Assembly: GCF_016650815.1 (NCBI RefSeq)
Contig: NZ_JAEKEZ010000005.1
Span: forward strand, 69,501 to 133,500
Length of the DNA stretch: 64,000 nt
Source: Pseudomonas sp. TH31
GTDB taxonomy: Bacteria > Pseudomonadota > Gammaproteobacteria > Pseudomonadales > Pseudomonadaceae
Reading direction: 5' to 3'
Shown: in pieces, positions 20,397 to 30,014 of the stretch
How positions within the stretch are numbered: the first letter of the stretch is position 1
Layout: each line of letters begins with the position of its first letter
Notes under the pieces: model-generated
What the model was told of the DNA's origin: nothing
Database searches by the model: none
The model's input: the letters and a program-made list of their open reading frames with translations, nothing else
Translations under genes and position numbers: made by a program

Positions 20397-20427
20397 AAAA
20401 AACCCGGCCGAAGCCGGGTTTTTTGTC
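20397..20427. terminator. Rho-independent terminator (bidirectional)
   Basis: AAAACCCGGC-CGAA-GCCGGGTTTT is a GC-rich stem with A and T runs on the two sides, placed at the 3' end of the RIO kinase gene. Confidence 0.9.
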
Positions 20428-20433
20428 AACCGA

Positions 20434-21327
20434 TCACTGCATCCACGGTGGAGGCGGTTCTTCGGTTTTGCCCGGTGGCGCATCATCAGCCGCGCGCACC
20501 GCTTGTTTACGCTCTTCATCCAGGCGTGCCGCCTCGATTTCGCGTATGACGCCGCCAACGTCCGCCAGTTCTTCCGGCTCGTCGAACTCGCCGGTCAACA
20601 CGCTGGCCGGGTGCAAGGTGCCGGCTTCGTAGAGCGCCCACATTTCCTTGGCGTACTTGGTCTTTTTCAACTCCGGCGCAAACCGCCCGAAGTAGGACGC
20701 CATGTTGCCCACGTCCCGCTCCAGCATGTTGAACGCGTGGTTGTTGCCCGCCGCATCCACCGCTTGCGGCAAGTCGATGATGACCGGGCCGGTCGGGGTC
20801 AACAGCACGTTGAACTCCGACAGGTCACCGTGCACCAGACCGGTACACAGCATCAGCACGATCTGGGAAATCAGGAACGCGTGATACTCACGGGCCTGAT
20901 CCGGTTCCAGCACCACATCGTTCAGACGCGGCGCGGCATCGCCGTATTCATCGGCCACCAGTTCCATAAGCAGTACGCCTTCGAGGAAGTCATACGGCTT
21001 GGGCACCCGCACCCCGGCGCCGGCCAGACGGAACAGGGCCGCGACTTCGGCGTTCTGCCAGGCGTCCTCGGTTTCTTTCTTGCCGAACTTGGAGCCCTTG
21101 GCCATCGCGCGAGCCTGTCGGCTGTTGCGAACCTTGCGGCCTTCCTGGTACTCGGCTGCCTGACGGAAACTGCGTTTATTCGCCTCCTTGTAGACCTTCG
21201 CGCAACGTAGCTCATTACCGCAGCGCACCACATAAACAGCTGCTTCTTTACCACTCATGAGTGGGCGCAGCACCTCGTCGACCAGACCGTCCTCGATCAG
21301 GGGTTCAATGCGTTTTGGAGTCTTCAT
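20434..21327 (-). CDS. RIO-type serine protein kinase
   Basis: A 297-residue atypical kinase of the RIO1 family. The N-terminal lobe has GKEAAVYVVRCGNELRCAKVY, with the P-loop and the ATP-binding Lys. The catalytic loop is LVHGDLSEFNVL (Asp and Asn) and the metal-binding motif is IIDLPQAVD. The C-terminus is acidic and Pro-rich (TEEPPPPW). Bacterial RIO kinases are poorly characterised; a ribosome or stress role is plausible. A strong terminator follows. Confidence 0.92.
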   Translation of the reverse strand: MKTPKRIEPLIEDGLVDEVLRPLMSGKEAAVYVVRCGNELRCAKVYKEANKRSFRQAAEYQEGRKVRNSRQARAMAKGSKFGKKETEDAWQNAEVAALFRLAGAGVRVPKPYDFLEGVLLMELVADEYGDAAPRLNDVVLEPDQAREYHAFLISQIVLMLCTGLVHGDLSEFNVLLTPTGPVIIDLPQAVDAAGNNHAFNMLERDVGNMASYFGRFAPELKKTKYAKEMWALYEAGTLHPASVLTGEFDEPEELADVGGVIREIEAARLDEERKQAVRAADDAPPGKTEEPPPPWMQ

Positions 21328-21775
21328 CAGCTTTTATTGTGGGTCCTTTATTACCAAACACGCGAAAGTCATTCGTTATACGGCAATCCTTGCGCGTCGG
21401 GGAGGGGTTGCCGACCTATGAACATTGAAGATGCACACAATGTGTCGAATTTATCCGTTAAATCCCGCGCCAATCAACGACTGACAGAGATCATAGCCGA
21501 GACGCCGACGCTTGTTGGCGAAGGGATGCGCGGCCATTTTCGACAGAAGCCGACATCCGGATTCCTCCTATTTGCAGGTTTTTTCCCAGAAGGCCTCAAT
21601 TTCCCGTTTTTTCAGCCGAAGTCATCAGAGAGAAAAGGAATTGTCCGACAATCGTCTCGACAAAAAAAGACGATGCCGCCCTCAAGGAACCGAGTCGATC
21701 AACACCGTTTTCGGCTGCCAATAATCCGCGAGTCATCTGCACTGCGTGGGCCTACAAGAAAAATCTGGAGCGCGG
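21328..21775. other. Intergenic region, no gene seen
   Basis: About 450 bases between the divergent RIO kinase and chemoreceptor genes. It must hold both promoters. I see the chemoreceptor ribosome site (GGAG at 21766) but no REP, RNA gene or convincing sigma-28 box. Confidence 0.5.
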
Positions 21776-23722
21776 ATGAACATCAAACAGAAGTTGACCT
21801 GGGCGTTTGCAATCATCGCCTGCTTGCCGGTGGTACTGGTCGCCACGCTGGTCGTGCTGAACCTGCGCAGTGATGCCAAAGAAGGTTTCGTCGACAGCAG
21901 TGGTCGCGAGATCCGCCAGGTCAGCAATGCCATGCAGCTGTTTTTCGACGGCATCAGCCAGAACGTTGATTACCTGGCGTCCCAGCCGCTGATCAAGAAC
22001 ACCGACGACAGCCTCAAGACCTACATGGCCGCCAACGCCGAGAGCATTCCTCAGGGCGAGATGGACAAAAAGGTCTTCGCGCTCCTCCAGGACCTGGGCA
22101 ACAGCCATCCGTCCTATGCCTACGCGATCGTCGGCACGGCGGCCGGCGGTTACGTGTCGTGGCCGGACGACGCGAAGCTGAACAACTACGATCCGCGCCA
22201 GCGTCCCTGGTACAAGGCCGCACAGGCCAAACCGGGCAAGCCGTTGCGCACCGCGGCTTATTACTGGGCCCAGGACGACGCGTCCTACGTCAGCACCGTA
22301 CGCACCATCGACAACAAATTGGGCAGCAACGGCGGCGTGGTCAGCATCGACGTGACGCTCAAGCAGCTCACCGAAATCGTCAAACAGATCAAACTCGGCG
22401 AAACCGGCTACCTGATGCTGCTGGAAAACAGCGGCACCGTGCTGGTTGATCCGAAGCAGCCTGAGCACAATTTCAAGGCCCTGAGCAGCCTCGGCGACGG
22501 CTACGCGCAACTGGCCAAGGCCGGCAAAGGCCTGGTGGAAGTCGAGCTGAACGGCGAGCGCTACATGGCCAACGTCTGGCCGTCGGAGCAGCTGGGCTGG
22601 ACCTTTATCGGCCTGATCAAGCAAACCGACGTGATGAGCTCGGCCACCCAGTTGACCTGGTTGATCGCGATCATCGCCGCAGTGCTGGCGGTGTTCTTTG
22701 CCATCGTCGGTGCCAGTTTCGCCAGTGTCATCGTGCGGCCGATCCGCAGTGTGGCCAGCGGTCTGGAAGGTATCGCCCAAGGTGAAGGTGACCTGACCAA
22801 GAATCTAGAAATCCGTGGCAACGACGAAACCGCGCAACTGGCCAACTGGTTCAACCAGTTCCTGGCGGCGATCCGCAACCTGATCCAAAGCATCGGCGGT
22901 GCGGCGAACAAAATCCTCGCCACGTCCCAGAGCTCGACCCGTGTTTCCAGCGACATGGCCGAAGCCGCCGGGCGCCAGCGCGAAGCGGTGGATATGGTGT
23001 CCACGGCGTTCCACGAGATGGTCGCTACCGCCAACGAAGTCGCCCGTTCGTGCAGCCAGGCCGCCGAGTCGGCCGACAGCGGCCAGCGTCAGGCCCGGGA
23101 AGGCCAGCAGCAGATCGATGCCGCGGTGACCAGCGTCGATCGCTTGAGCCAGGAGATCGAACAGTCGGCCCAGTCGATGCAGCAGCTGGAACGCGACAGC
23201 AACGACATTCAGTCGATTCTCGGGACCATTCGTTCGATTGCCGAACAGACCAACCTGCTGGCGCTGAACGCGGCCATCGAAGCGGCGCGGGCCGGAGAGC
23301 AAGGTCGCGGGTTTGCGGTGGTGGCGGATGAAGTTCGCGCCCTGGCTAAACGCACCGCCGACTCCACGGCGGAAATCGACGGGTTGCTCGGCAACCTGGC
23401 CAAGCGCACCAGCCAGGTGACGCAGCAAATGCATGCGAGCCTGGAAGTGTCGCAGCAGTCGGTCACCCGCATCGGTGAAGCGCGCAGCAGTTTCGGGCAG
23501 ATTCGTGAGTCGGTGGACGTGATTCGCGATATGAACACGCAGATTGCGACGGCGGCGGAAGAACAGCATCAGGTGGCTGAGGACATCAATCGGCACATCA
23601 GCCAGATTCATGGCGATGCGCAATTGGTGGCGGAACTGGCGAACTCGGCGCGGCTGGATTCCCAGAGCCTGGCCGGGTTGTCGAATGAATTGGATGGGTT
23701 GGTTCGGCGTTTTAGAACCTGA
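21776..23722 (+). CDS. Methyl-accepting chemotaxis protein with dCache ligand domain
   Basis: A 648-residue transmembrane chemoreceptor. TM1 is at about 10-30. A periplasmic double-Cache domain with [11 protein letters not shown] and [18 protein letters not shown] runs to about 275. TM2 is at about 285-305, then HAMP ([20 protein letters not shown]). The cytoplasmic hairpin has the conserved tip [20 protein letters not shown]. dCache receptors of this build commonly sense amino acids, polyamines or organic acids; the ligand is not readable here. The start (GGAG nine bases upstream) is clear. No C-terminal methyltransferase-docking pentapeptide is visible. Confidence 0.93.
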   Translation: MNIKQKLTWAFAIIACLPVVLVATLVVLNLRSDAKEGFVDSSGREIRQVSNAMQLFFDGISQNVDYLASQPLIKNTDDSLKTYMAANAESIPQGEMDKKVFALLQDLGNSHPSYAYAIVGTAAGGYVSWPDDAKLNNYDPRQRPWYKAAQAKPGKPLRTAAYYWAQDDASYVSTVRTIDNKLGSNGGVVSIDVTLKQLTEIVKQIKLGETGYLMLLENSGTVLVDPKQPEHNFKALSSLGDGYAQLAKAGKGLVEVELNGERYMANVWPSEQLGWTFIGLIKQTDVMSSATQLTWLIAIIAAVLAVFFAIVGASFASVIVRPIRSVASGLEGIAQGEGDLTKNLEIRGNDETAQLANWFNQFLAAIRNLIQSIGGAANKILATSQSSTRVSSDMAEAAGRQREAVDMVSTAFHEMVATANEVARSCSQAAESADSGQRQAREGQQQIDAAVTSVDRLSQEIEQSAQSMQQLERDSNDIQSILGTIRSIAEQTNLLALNAAIEAARAGEQGRGFAVVADEVRALAKRTADSTAEIDGLLGNLAKRTSQVTQQMHASLEVSQQSVTRIGEARSSFGQIRESVDVIRDMNTQIATAAEEQHQVAEDINRHISQIHGDAQLVAELANSARLDSQSLAGLSNELDGLVRRFRT

Positions 23723-23723
23723 A

Positions 23724-23809
23724 GATCAAAAGATCGCAGCCTTCGGCAGCTCCTACGGGATGTTCGCCGATCTCCTGTAGGAGCTGCCGCAGGCTGCGAT
23801 CTTTTAGCC
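23724..23809. repeat. REP pair (inverted)
   Basis: AAAAGATCGCAGCCTTCGGC and GTAGGAGCTGCCGCAGGC arms flank a short loop between the convergent chemoreceptor and AraC genes. Confidence 0.8.
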
Positions 23810-23812
23810 CGC

Positions 23813-24604
23813 TCACTGCCGGAACAATTCACCCGGGGTAAACCCGAACAACCCCTTGAACGCCGCAATAAACGCCGACGTCGAGTCATACCCGCAAGCC
23901 AGCGCGGCATTGGTCACGCTGTCGCCCTCCTCCAGCAAACTCAACGACGACAGCAGCCGCATGCGCTGGCGCCAGCCGCGAAAACTCAGCCCGGTCTCGC
24001 GTTGAAACAAGCGCATCAGGGTTTTTTCCGAAGTGCCCAATCGCTGCGCCCATTGTTGCAAGGTCACGATCTGCTCAGGGTTTTCGATCAGTTCATTGCA
24101 CAACCCGAGCAGCCGCTCATGACGGGGCAACGGTAGCGAGAATTCCACCTGCGGCAAACTCGCCAACTGATCCAGCAACACGTTCACCAGCCGCGTCTCC
24201 TGGCTGTCACCCTGTGGATACTCCACCGGCAGCAGGCAAAAACTCTTGATCAGTTCCCGGGCCAGCGGCGTGACTTCCAGCACCCGGCAACGCCCGTCCG
24301 CCCAGGCACTCTCCTCGCGACGCACATACAGGCTGCGCATTTCGGCGCGCATCGAGGTCACCACTTGATGCTCAAGATCCGCCGGAATCCAGATGCCCCA
24401 CTGCGGCGGTGCGAAGAAGCTGCCTTCGGCGGTGTGCACACCGAGAACACCGCTGATGGCGTAGGAAAACTGCACCCAATCGTGGCGATGGGGAGGGGTC
24501 CATGATCCGGCGTTGAGGCTTTCGGCGCGGGCGAACAATGGACGCGGAAGTGCCGTGATGGCGGGGATAGACCGCTCAAGGGAAATTTGTCCGTTGGACG
24601 TCAT
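23813..24604 (-). CDS. AraC-family transcriptional regulator (cupin N-terminus)
   Basis: A 263-residue regulator. The N-terminal cupin-like sensing domain (WTPPHRHDWVQFSYAISGVL) is followed by two helix-turn-helix units, LQQWAQRLGTSEKTLMRLF and VTNAALACGYDSTSAFIAAF, in the normal AraC order. The start at 24604 (MTSNGQISLERSIPAI) is chosen because the longer frame to 24676 has no better ribosome site. Proteins of this layout often regulate a neighbouring efflux gene, but none is next to it here. The target is unknown. Confidence 0.88.
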   Translation of the reverse strand: MTSNGQISLERSIPAITALPRPLFARAESLNAGSWTPPHRHDWVQFSYAISGVLGVHTAEGSFFAPPQWGIWIPADLEHQVVTSMRAEMRSLYVRREESAWADGRCRVLEVTPLARELIKSFCLLPVEYPQGDSQETRLVNVLLDQLASLPQVEFSLPLPRHERLLGLCNELIENPEQIVTLQQWAQRLGTSEKTLMRLFQRETGLSFRGWRQRMRLLSSLSLLEEGDSVTNAALACGYDSTSAFIAAFKGLFGFTPGELFRQ

Positions 24605-24681
24605 TGATGGGCCTTGTGTCGCAGGGCGGCAGATAACGCCGACGTTAGGCCAACTATCACTTCCTGACAAACACATTCCCT

Positions 24682-24775
24682 ATGTGGGAGCGGGCTTGCT
24701 CGCGAAAGCGGTGGATCAGTCGACATCACTGTTGAATGACACACCGCATTCGCGAGCAAGCCCGCTCCCACATAG
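24682..24775. repeat. REPIN (inverted REP pair)
   Basis: GTGGGAGCGGGCTTGCTCGC and GCGAGCAAGCCCGCTCCCAC flank a 55-base loop with a GTCGACATCACTG core. It lies between the AraC regulator and the thiolase. Confidence 0.85.
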
Positions 24776-24790
24776 GGATTGTGGTTGATC

Positions 24791-26068
24791 TTAGCGCTCG
24801 ATGATGGCTGTTACGCCCTGGCCACCGGCAGCACAGATCGAGATCAACCCGCGGCCCTTGCCCGCCGCGTCCAGCAACTTCGCCAGGTTGGCGACGATGC
24901 GCCCGCCGGTAGCCGCAAAAGGATGCCCCACCGCCAGTGAACTGCCCTTGACGTTGAGCCGGCTGCGGTCGATGGAGCCCAGCGGCGCGTCGAGGCCGAG
25001 ACGGGTTTTGCAGTACTCGGGATCTTCCCAGGCCTTCAACGTGCAGAGCACCTGCGCGGCGAAGGCTTCGTGGATCTCGTAGTAGTCAAAATCCTGCAAG
25101 TTCAGGCCGTTGCGAGCCAGCAGGCGCGGCACGGCGTACACCGGCGCCATCAGCAGCCCTTCGGCGCCGTTGACGAAATCCACCGCCGCCGCTTCGCCGT
25201 CGCGCAAGTACGCGAGGATCGGCAAGCCGCGCTCTTTCGCCCATTCTTCACTGCCCAACAGCACCAGCGACGCGCCATCGGTAAGCGGCGTGGAGTTGCC
25301 CGCCGTCAGGGTGCCCTTGGCACTTTTCTCGAAGGCCGGTTTGAGCGCGGCGAGTTTTTCCAGGGTCAGGTCCGGGCGCAGGTTGTTGTCCCGGGTCAGG
25401 CCGAGGAACGGCGTCATCAAGTCGTTGTGCCAGCCTTCGGTGTAGGACGCGGCCAGTTTCTGATGGCTTTCGAGGGCCAGTTGATCCTGTTCGGCGCGGG
25501 GGATGCTCCAGGCCTGGGCCATCAACTCGCAATGTTCGCCCATGGACAGGCCGGTGCGCGGTTCGCCATTGCGCGGAAATTCCGGGATCAGGTGGTGCGG
25601 ACGCAGCTGCAGGAAAGTTTTCAGTTTGTCGCCTGTGGTTTTGGCGCGGTTGGCTTCCAGAAGGATTTTGCGCAGACCTTCGCTGACCCCAATCGGCGCA
25701 TCGGAGGTGGTATCGACGCCACCGGCAATGCCGCACTCGATCTGGCCGAGAGCGATTTTGTTGGCCACCAGGATCGCTGCTTCCAGGCCGGTGCCACAGG
25801 CTTGCTGGATGTCGTAGGCCGGGGTGGTCGGCGACAGTCGCGAGCCGAGTACGCATTCGCGGGTCAGGTTGAAATCCCGCGAGAGCTTGAGCACCGCGCC
25901 GGCCGCCACTTCGCCCATGCGCAAACCGTGCAGGTTGAAGCGTTCGATCAGCCCTTCGAGCGCCGCGGTGAGCATCGCCTGGTTACTGGCGGTGGCGTAC
26001 GGCCCGTTGGAGCGGGCGAAAGGAATTCGGTTACCACCGATAATCGCGACGCGGCGCAGCTGAGTCAT
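24791..26068 (-). CDS. Acetyl-CoA C-acetyltransferase (thiolase)
   Basis: A 425-residue thiolase. The nucleophilic Cys is in QQACGTGLEAA, the His in NVKGSSLAVGHPFAATGGR, and the second Cys in SICAAGGQGV. Length and the RVAIIGGNRIPFARS start match FadI-type acetyl-CoA acetyltransferases. The reaction is reversible thiolysis or condensation of acyl-CoA. It is divergent from the FabG-like and MaoC-like genes, and the three together make a plausible acyl-CoA chain-handling set. Confidence 0.92.
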   Translation of the reverse strand: MTQLRRVAIIGGNRIPFARSNGPYATASNQAMLTAALEGLIERFNLHGLRMGEVAAGAVLKLSRDFNLTRECVLGSRLSPTTPAYDIQQACGTGLEAAILVANKIALGQIECGIAGGVDTTSDAPIGVSEGLRKILLEANRAKTTGDKLKTFLQLRPHHLIPEFPRNGEPRTGLSMGEHCELMAQAWSIPRAEQDQLALESHQKLAASYTEGWHNDLMTPFLGLTRDNNLRPDLTLEKLAALKPAFEKSAKGTLTAGNSTPLTDGASLVLLGSEEWAKERGLPILAYLRDGEAAAVDFVNGAEGLLMAPVYAVPRLLARNGLNLQDFDYYEIHEAFAAQVLCTLKAWEDPEYCKTRLGLDAPLGSIDRSRLNVKGSSLAVGHPFAATGGRIVANLAKLLDAAGKGRGLISICAAGGQGVTAIIER

Positions 26069-26106
26069 TAAAAAGCTCCTTGTGAAATATCCGAAAATGA
26101 ACCGCC

Positions 26107-26203
26107 CCCTGTAGGAGCAAAGCTTGCTCGCGATGGCGGTGTATCTGCCAATGCCGATGAGACTGACACACCGCCATCGCGAGCAAGCTCAGCTCCTACA
26201 ATG
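26107..26203. repeat. REP pair (inverted)
   Basis: GTAGGAGCAAAGCTTGCTCG and CGAGCAAGCTCAGCTCCTAC around a loop. It lies in the 222-base divergent intergenic region between the thiolase and fabG-like genes. Confidence 0.8.
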
Positions 26204-26290
26204 ATCTAGCGTAGGCCTTATCTCGTGGATCGAACGACTGATCGCCATTCGTGGTCCACACTTTGAACCCCAGCTGCCGGAGAGCGTTCC

Positions 26291-27643
26291 ATGTCAGACC
26301 GTTATATCGACTTCGCCAATTCGTCCATCGGTCACCGCCTGGTCGGGGCCTTGGGTCTGCCGTCGCCGGTTCGTCTGGAGCGCTGGCAGGCCGGACGCCT
26401 GCGACCTGTCGAGGGGGCATTGCTGATCGGCGGCGGCCCGCTGGCAGAAAATGTCAGCGTCTTCGCCAACCGCCTGACCGACGCGATTTACAGCTATGGC
26501 ACCGAGCCGTCCCTGGCCACCGCATGGATACCCGGCCACGGCCCGAAACTCAAAGCCGTGGTGTTCGACGCCAGCCACCTGATGCAAACCGATCAGCTCA
26601 AACAGCTGCGCGAGTTCTTTCAGCCATTGATGAAAAACCTCGATCACAGCGCGCACCTGGTGATTCTGGGCCGTGCGCCAGAAACCTTGGGCGACCCATT
26701 CGCCGCCAGCGCCCAGCGAGCCCTGGAAGGCTTCAGCCGTTCGCTCGCCAAAGAGCTGCGCAGCGGCGGCACCTTGCAACTGATCTACGTCGGCGATGGG
26801 GCCGAGGATCAACTGGAAGGTCCGCTGCGGTTTTTCCTCTCACCCAAAAGTGCTTTCGTGTCCGGGCAAGTGATTCGCCTGACCGCTTGCGACACGCCAG
26901 TTCAGGATTGGACTCGTCCGTTGTCCGGACGCAAAGCGCTGGTGACGGGCGCCGCACGCGGCATCGGCGCTTCCATCGCCGAAACCCTCGCCCGTGATGG
27001 TGCCGAGGTGATCCTGCTCGACGTGCCACCGGCCAAGACCGACCTAGAGGCCCTCGCCGCACGCCTCGGCGGTCGCGCCATCAGCCTGGACATTTGCGCC
27101 GAGGATGCCGCCGCGCAGCTGATCGAGCACTTGCCCGACGGCATCGACATCGTGGTCCACAACGCCGGCATCACCCGCGACAAAACCCTGGCCAACATGA
27201 CCCCGGAATTCTGGGACGCGGTGTTGGCGGTCAACCTCAATGCGCCACAAGTGCTGACCAAAGCCCTGCTCGACGCCGGCACCCTGCTCGACAACGGCCG
27301 GGTGATTTTGCTGGCCTCGATCAGCGGCATCGCCGGCAATCGCGGGCAAACCAACTACGCCGCGAGCAAGGCCGGGCTGATCGGCCTGGCGCAGGCCTGG
27401 GCGCCGCGGCTGCACGAGCGCGGCATCAGTATCAACGCGGTGGCGCCGGGGTTTATCGAAACCCAGATGACCGCGCACATTCCGTTTGCCCTGCGTGAGG
27501 CCGGGCGTCGCATGAGTTCACTGGGCCAGGGCGGCTTGCCGCAAGACGTCGCCGAAGCGGTGGCCTGGCTCGCGCAACCAGGCACCGGCGCGTTCACCGG
27601 GCAAGCGTTGCGGGTCTGTGGACAAAGTGTATTGGGGGCGTAG
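26291..27643 (+). CDS. High-molecular-weight FabG-like 3-oxoacyl reductase
   Basis: A 450-residue protein of the FabG4 type. The N-terminal 200 residues form a degenerate Rossmann domain without a TGxxxGIG motif. The C-terminal SDR domain (from about residue 210) has TGAARGIGASIAE, HNAGITRD, catalytic Ser in LLASISGI and YAASK. It should reduce 3-oxoacyl-CoA or -ACP with NAD(P)H. It precedes a MaoC-like gene by two bases and is divergent from a thiolase, so all three probably act in one acyl-CoA pathway. Confidence 0.9.
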   Translation: MSDRYIDFANSSIGHRLVGALGLPSPVRLERWQAGRLRPVEGALLIGGGPLAENVSVFANRLTDAIYSYGTEPSLATAWIPGHGPKLKAVVFDASHLMQTDQLKQLREFFQPLMKNLDHSAHLVILGRAPETLGDPFAASAQRALEGFSRSLAKELRSGGTLQLIYVGDGAEDQLEGPLRFFLSPKSAFVSGQVIRLTACDTPVQDWTRPLSGRKALVTGAARGIGASIAETLARDGAEVILLDVPPAKTDLEALAARLGGRAISLDICAEDAAAQLIEHLPDGIDIVVHNAGITRDKTLANMTPEFWDAVLAVNLNAPQVLTKALLDAGTLLDNGRVILLASISGIAGNRGQTNYAASKAGLIGLAQAWAPRLHERGISINAVAPGFIETQMTAHIPFALREAGRRMSSLGQGGLPQDVAEAVAWLAQPGTGAFTGQALRVCGQSVLGA

Positions 27644-27645
27644 CG

Positions 27646-28500
27646 ATGATCATCGACTGGCACACACTTAACCGCGAGCCGAGCCTGCCCGAGTTGTATC
27701 TGCGGGCGGCCCTGCGCCGAAAAATCACCGGCACTACCCTGCCCGACTCGGGTTTGCGCTGCTGGCTCAATGTTGATCTCAAGCGCCTGGCGGATTATCG
27801 CAAGGTCTGTGGTTTCGCCGACAACGGTCTGTTGCCGCCGACTTATCCACACGTCCTGGCGTTTGCCCTGCAGATGCGATTGCTCACGGCCGGGGAATTT
27901 CCATTTCCGCTGCTGGGACTGATTCACCTGAGCAATCGCATTCGGGTGCTGCGGCCCATGGGCGGGGTGAATCGGGTGCGTGTCAGTGTCCAGGTGCAGA
28001 ACCTGCAACCCCACGCCAAGGGCGCGACGTTCGATTTGGTCACGACCCTGGATGATCAGTTGGGCACGCTGTGGGAAGCAGAAAGCCAGATGCTCTGTCG
28101 CGGAGTCAAACTCGAGGGCGAACCGATTGAAGAAGTGCTGGCATCGACGCTGGCGCTGGCCGAAGTCGCTCGCTGGAAAGCCCCGGCGAACATTGGCCGG
28201 CAGTACGCCAAAGTGTCCGGGGATTACAACCCGATTCACCTGAGTGCGGTCAGTGCCAAGTTGTTCGGTTTTCCTACGGCCATTGCTCATGGGCTGTGGA
28301 ACAAGGCACGCACCCTCGCGGCACTGGCGGATCATTTACCGACAGCGAATATCGAGATTGCGGTGCAGTTTCGCAAACCGGTGCGCTTGCCCAGCGAAGT
28401 GACGTTGCTGGCCAGTGCGGCGGCATCCAGTGGTGATTTGCAGTTGGTGGGTGCCGGTGAGCTGGAGCATATGGTCGGGCATTGGCGGCCTGTCGCCTGA
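27646..28500 (+). CDS. MaoC-like hydratase
   Basis: A 284-residue double hot-dog protein. The C-terminal hydratase motif is SGDYNPIHLSAVSAKLFGFP then IAHGLW, with the catalytic Asp and His. The N-terminal half is a degenerate hot-dog domain (LPPTYPHVLAFALQMRLL). The start is two bases after the FabG-like stop, so they are in one operon. It likely hydrates enoyl-CoA, the step between the FabG-like reductase and beta-oxidation. No dedicated synthetase is in view. Confidence 0.9.
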   Translation: MIIDWHTLNREPSLPELYLRAALRRKITGTTLPDSGLRCWLNVDLKRLADYRKVCGFADNGLLPPTYPHVLAFALQMRLLTAGEFPFPLLGLIHLSNRIRVLRPMGGVNRVRVSVQVQNLQPHAKGATFDLVTTLDDQLGTLWEAESQMLCRGVKLEGEPIEEVLASTLALAEVARWKAPANIGRQYAKVSGDYNPIHLSAVSAKLFGFPTAIAHGLWNKARTLAALADHLPTANIEIAVQFRKPVRLPSEVTLLASAAASSGDLQLVGAGELEHMVGHWRPVA

Positions 28501-28535
28501 GTTGTGGCAGGAGGATCCTTGATGCCCTTGAGATC

Positions 28536-28642
28536 GCTTTCGCGAGCAGGCTCGCTCCCACAGGGGGTCAGGTCGTTCACAGATGTTGTGTACGGCCGAG
28601 AACACGTGTGGGAGCGAGCCTGCTCGCGATAGCGGTGTGTCA
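28536..28642. repeat. REP pair
   Basis: TCGCGAGCAGGCTCGCTCCC and GTGGGAGCGAGCCTGCTCGC face each other around a 45-base loop, between the convergent MaoC and response-regulator genes. Confidence 0.8.
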
Positions 28643-28643
28643 G

Positions 28644-29051
28644 TCACAGTGATTGTGAATGAACCTGCGGAAACAGGTTATTCAACGTCTCCAGCAACCG
28701 CACGTGATAGATGGGTTTGCGAAACAGGTCGAGCACCTGCAAGCGCAGCATGTCACTGACGTCCTCCATGTCCGCATGCCCGGACGTCACGATCACCGGC
28801 AAATGCTGGCGCGAAGTGTGCTCACGCAATCGCTTGATCAGCGACATGCCGCTCTCCTCCGGCATGCGCAGATCAGTAATCACCAAGGCAATGTCTGGAT
28901 GACACGTCAAATGATGCAGGGCGAGCTTGACCGAAGTGGCCGTAAAGCAACTGAAGCCCTCGCCCTCCAGCAACTCGGCCAGCTCCAGCAACGCATCCTC
29001 TTCGTCGTCAACCAGAAGCAACTGTTGGCGGGGCTGCGAGGAAGCGTTCAT
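28644..29051 (-). CDS. Stand-alone response regulator (receiver domain only)
   Basis: A 135-residue CheY-like receiver. The acidic pair is in LLLVDDEEDAL, the phospho-acceptor Asp in ITDLRMPEESG, the Thr/Ser in VTSGHADM, and the Lys in LFRKPI. There is no output domain. It lies just downstream of two Flp pilin genes on the same strand, at the border of the Tad locus, so a role in pilus control is possible. No partner kinase is adjacent; the PprA-like kinase at 39487 is the nearest. Confidence 0.88.
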   Translation of the reverse strand: MNASSQPRQQLLLVDDEEDALLELAELLEGEGFSCFTATSVKLALHHLTCHPDIALVITDLRMPEESGMSLIKRLREHTSRQHLPVIVTSGHADMEDVSDMLRLQVLDLFRKPIYHVRLLETLNNLFPQVHSQSL

Positions 29052-29123
29052 GGGCGATACCTGAAAACGAATGGGTAGGATCGAGTGTAGCGTGACATCC
29101 GCCAGGCGTGACTTTCACTCAGG

Positions 29124-29336
29124 TCATGGCGTTTGCACCGGCGCTGTTTGTGCGGTGCCGCCCAGTGCCACCAGCACACTATTGAAAATCGCCAGCACTT
29201 TTGCACCTACCGGCGTGATAAACACCACCACCACCACCGCCACCATCGCGACCACAATCGCGTACTCGATGGCCGACGCCGCCTCGGTACTGCCCATAAA
29301 AATACGCGCGCGCATCATCAGGTATTCAAAAAGCAT
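29124..29336 (-). CDS. flp: Flp-family type IVb pilin (second copy)
   Basis: A 70-residue pilin starting MLFEYLMMRARIFMG. It has a short leader, then the Flp signature SAIEYAIVVAMVAVVVVVF with the Glu at +5, and a small Gly/Ala-rich tail. The prepilin peptidase site is before the hydrophobic helix. It is a close paralogue of the pilin at 29470; both are transcribed away from the cpaB operon. The subunit would be assembled by the Tad machinery encoded at 30015-35697. Confidence 0.9.
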   Translation of the reverse strand: MLFEYLMMRARIFMGSTEAASAIEYAIVVAMVAVVVVVFITPVGAKVLAIFNSVLVALGGTAQTAPVQTP

Positions 29337-29469
29337 GGACGTTCTCCTTAGTGCCACCAGACACCCCAGATAACATGATCCCAATGAAAAAGCAGGAGCC
29401 GAACACGCCTTCCAGGGCTACCAATCAACAGATACCAGTACCGGCTCACTGCTGAAAAACCACTCATGA

Positions 29470-29685
29470 TCAAGGCACAGGTTTCGTCTGCGCCGTACCG
29501 CCGAGGGCGACCAGAACCGAGTTGAAGATGTTAAGGACTTTAGTGCCGATTGGCGTCACGAACACCACAACCACCACCGCCACCATGGCCACCACAATCG
29601 CGTACTCGATGGCTGATGCCCCCTCCTCGCTCTTGAAGAACAACCGGGCCCTGGCCACTAGATAATCGATAATCATACGAGACAT
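29470..29685 (-). CDS. flp: Flp-family type IVb pilin (first copy)
   Basis: A 71-residue pilin (MSRMIIDYLVARARLFFKSE leader, then GASAIEYAIVVAMVAVVVVV). It is near-identical in its core to the downstream copy at 29124, and the two share the C-terminal LVALGGTAQT. The spacing and same orientation show a local gene duplication. The intergenic region to cpaB (29686-30014) is AT-rich and presumably holds divergent promoters. Confidence 0.92.
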   Translation of the reverse strand: MSRMIIDYLVARARLFFKSEEGASAIEYAIVVAMVAVVVVVFVTPIGTKVLNIFNSVLVALGGTAQTKPVP

Positions 29686-30014
29686 ACCTCTACTCCTTTG
29701 CGCCTCTGGCGCCGATGTGACGGTATAGCGGCAGGTTCCACCGTGCTATCAGAGCATTGTCAACAAACCTGCGGACAACAACTGTAAGAACGGATTAATC
29801 ACAAAGGATTAACCGGAATGTTGACGCCATGATTCCGACAGTTAATAGGCCAATACTCATACTTTAGTGAGTTATTTTCGGGCCAATGATGGCGTTTTGT
29901 CTTAGATCAGCTAGCTTGGAAATAGCGAAATAGTTGGATGTTCATAGCTGCCTGATTGCGAGGTCTCTTGTTAGAAAGTGCGGCTGGTAGTGCAGCAGGA
30001 GAGGGAGAGCCTTC
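29686..30014. promoter_or_regulatory. AT-rich divergent promoter region of the Tad locus
   Basis: About 330 bases between the flp genes and cpaB, lower in GC than its surroundings. No gene or REP is present. It is the natural place for regulator (PprB-like) binding, but I recognise no defined site. Confidence 0.5.

Noticed and set aside
20250..20400. Protein with alternating Leu-Asp or Leu-Ile runs
   Set aside because: It is a translation of the TCAAGA hexamer tract inside a REP loop.
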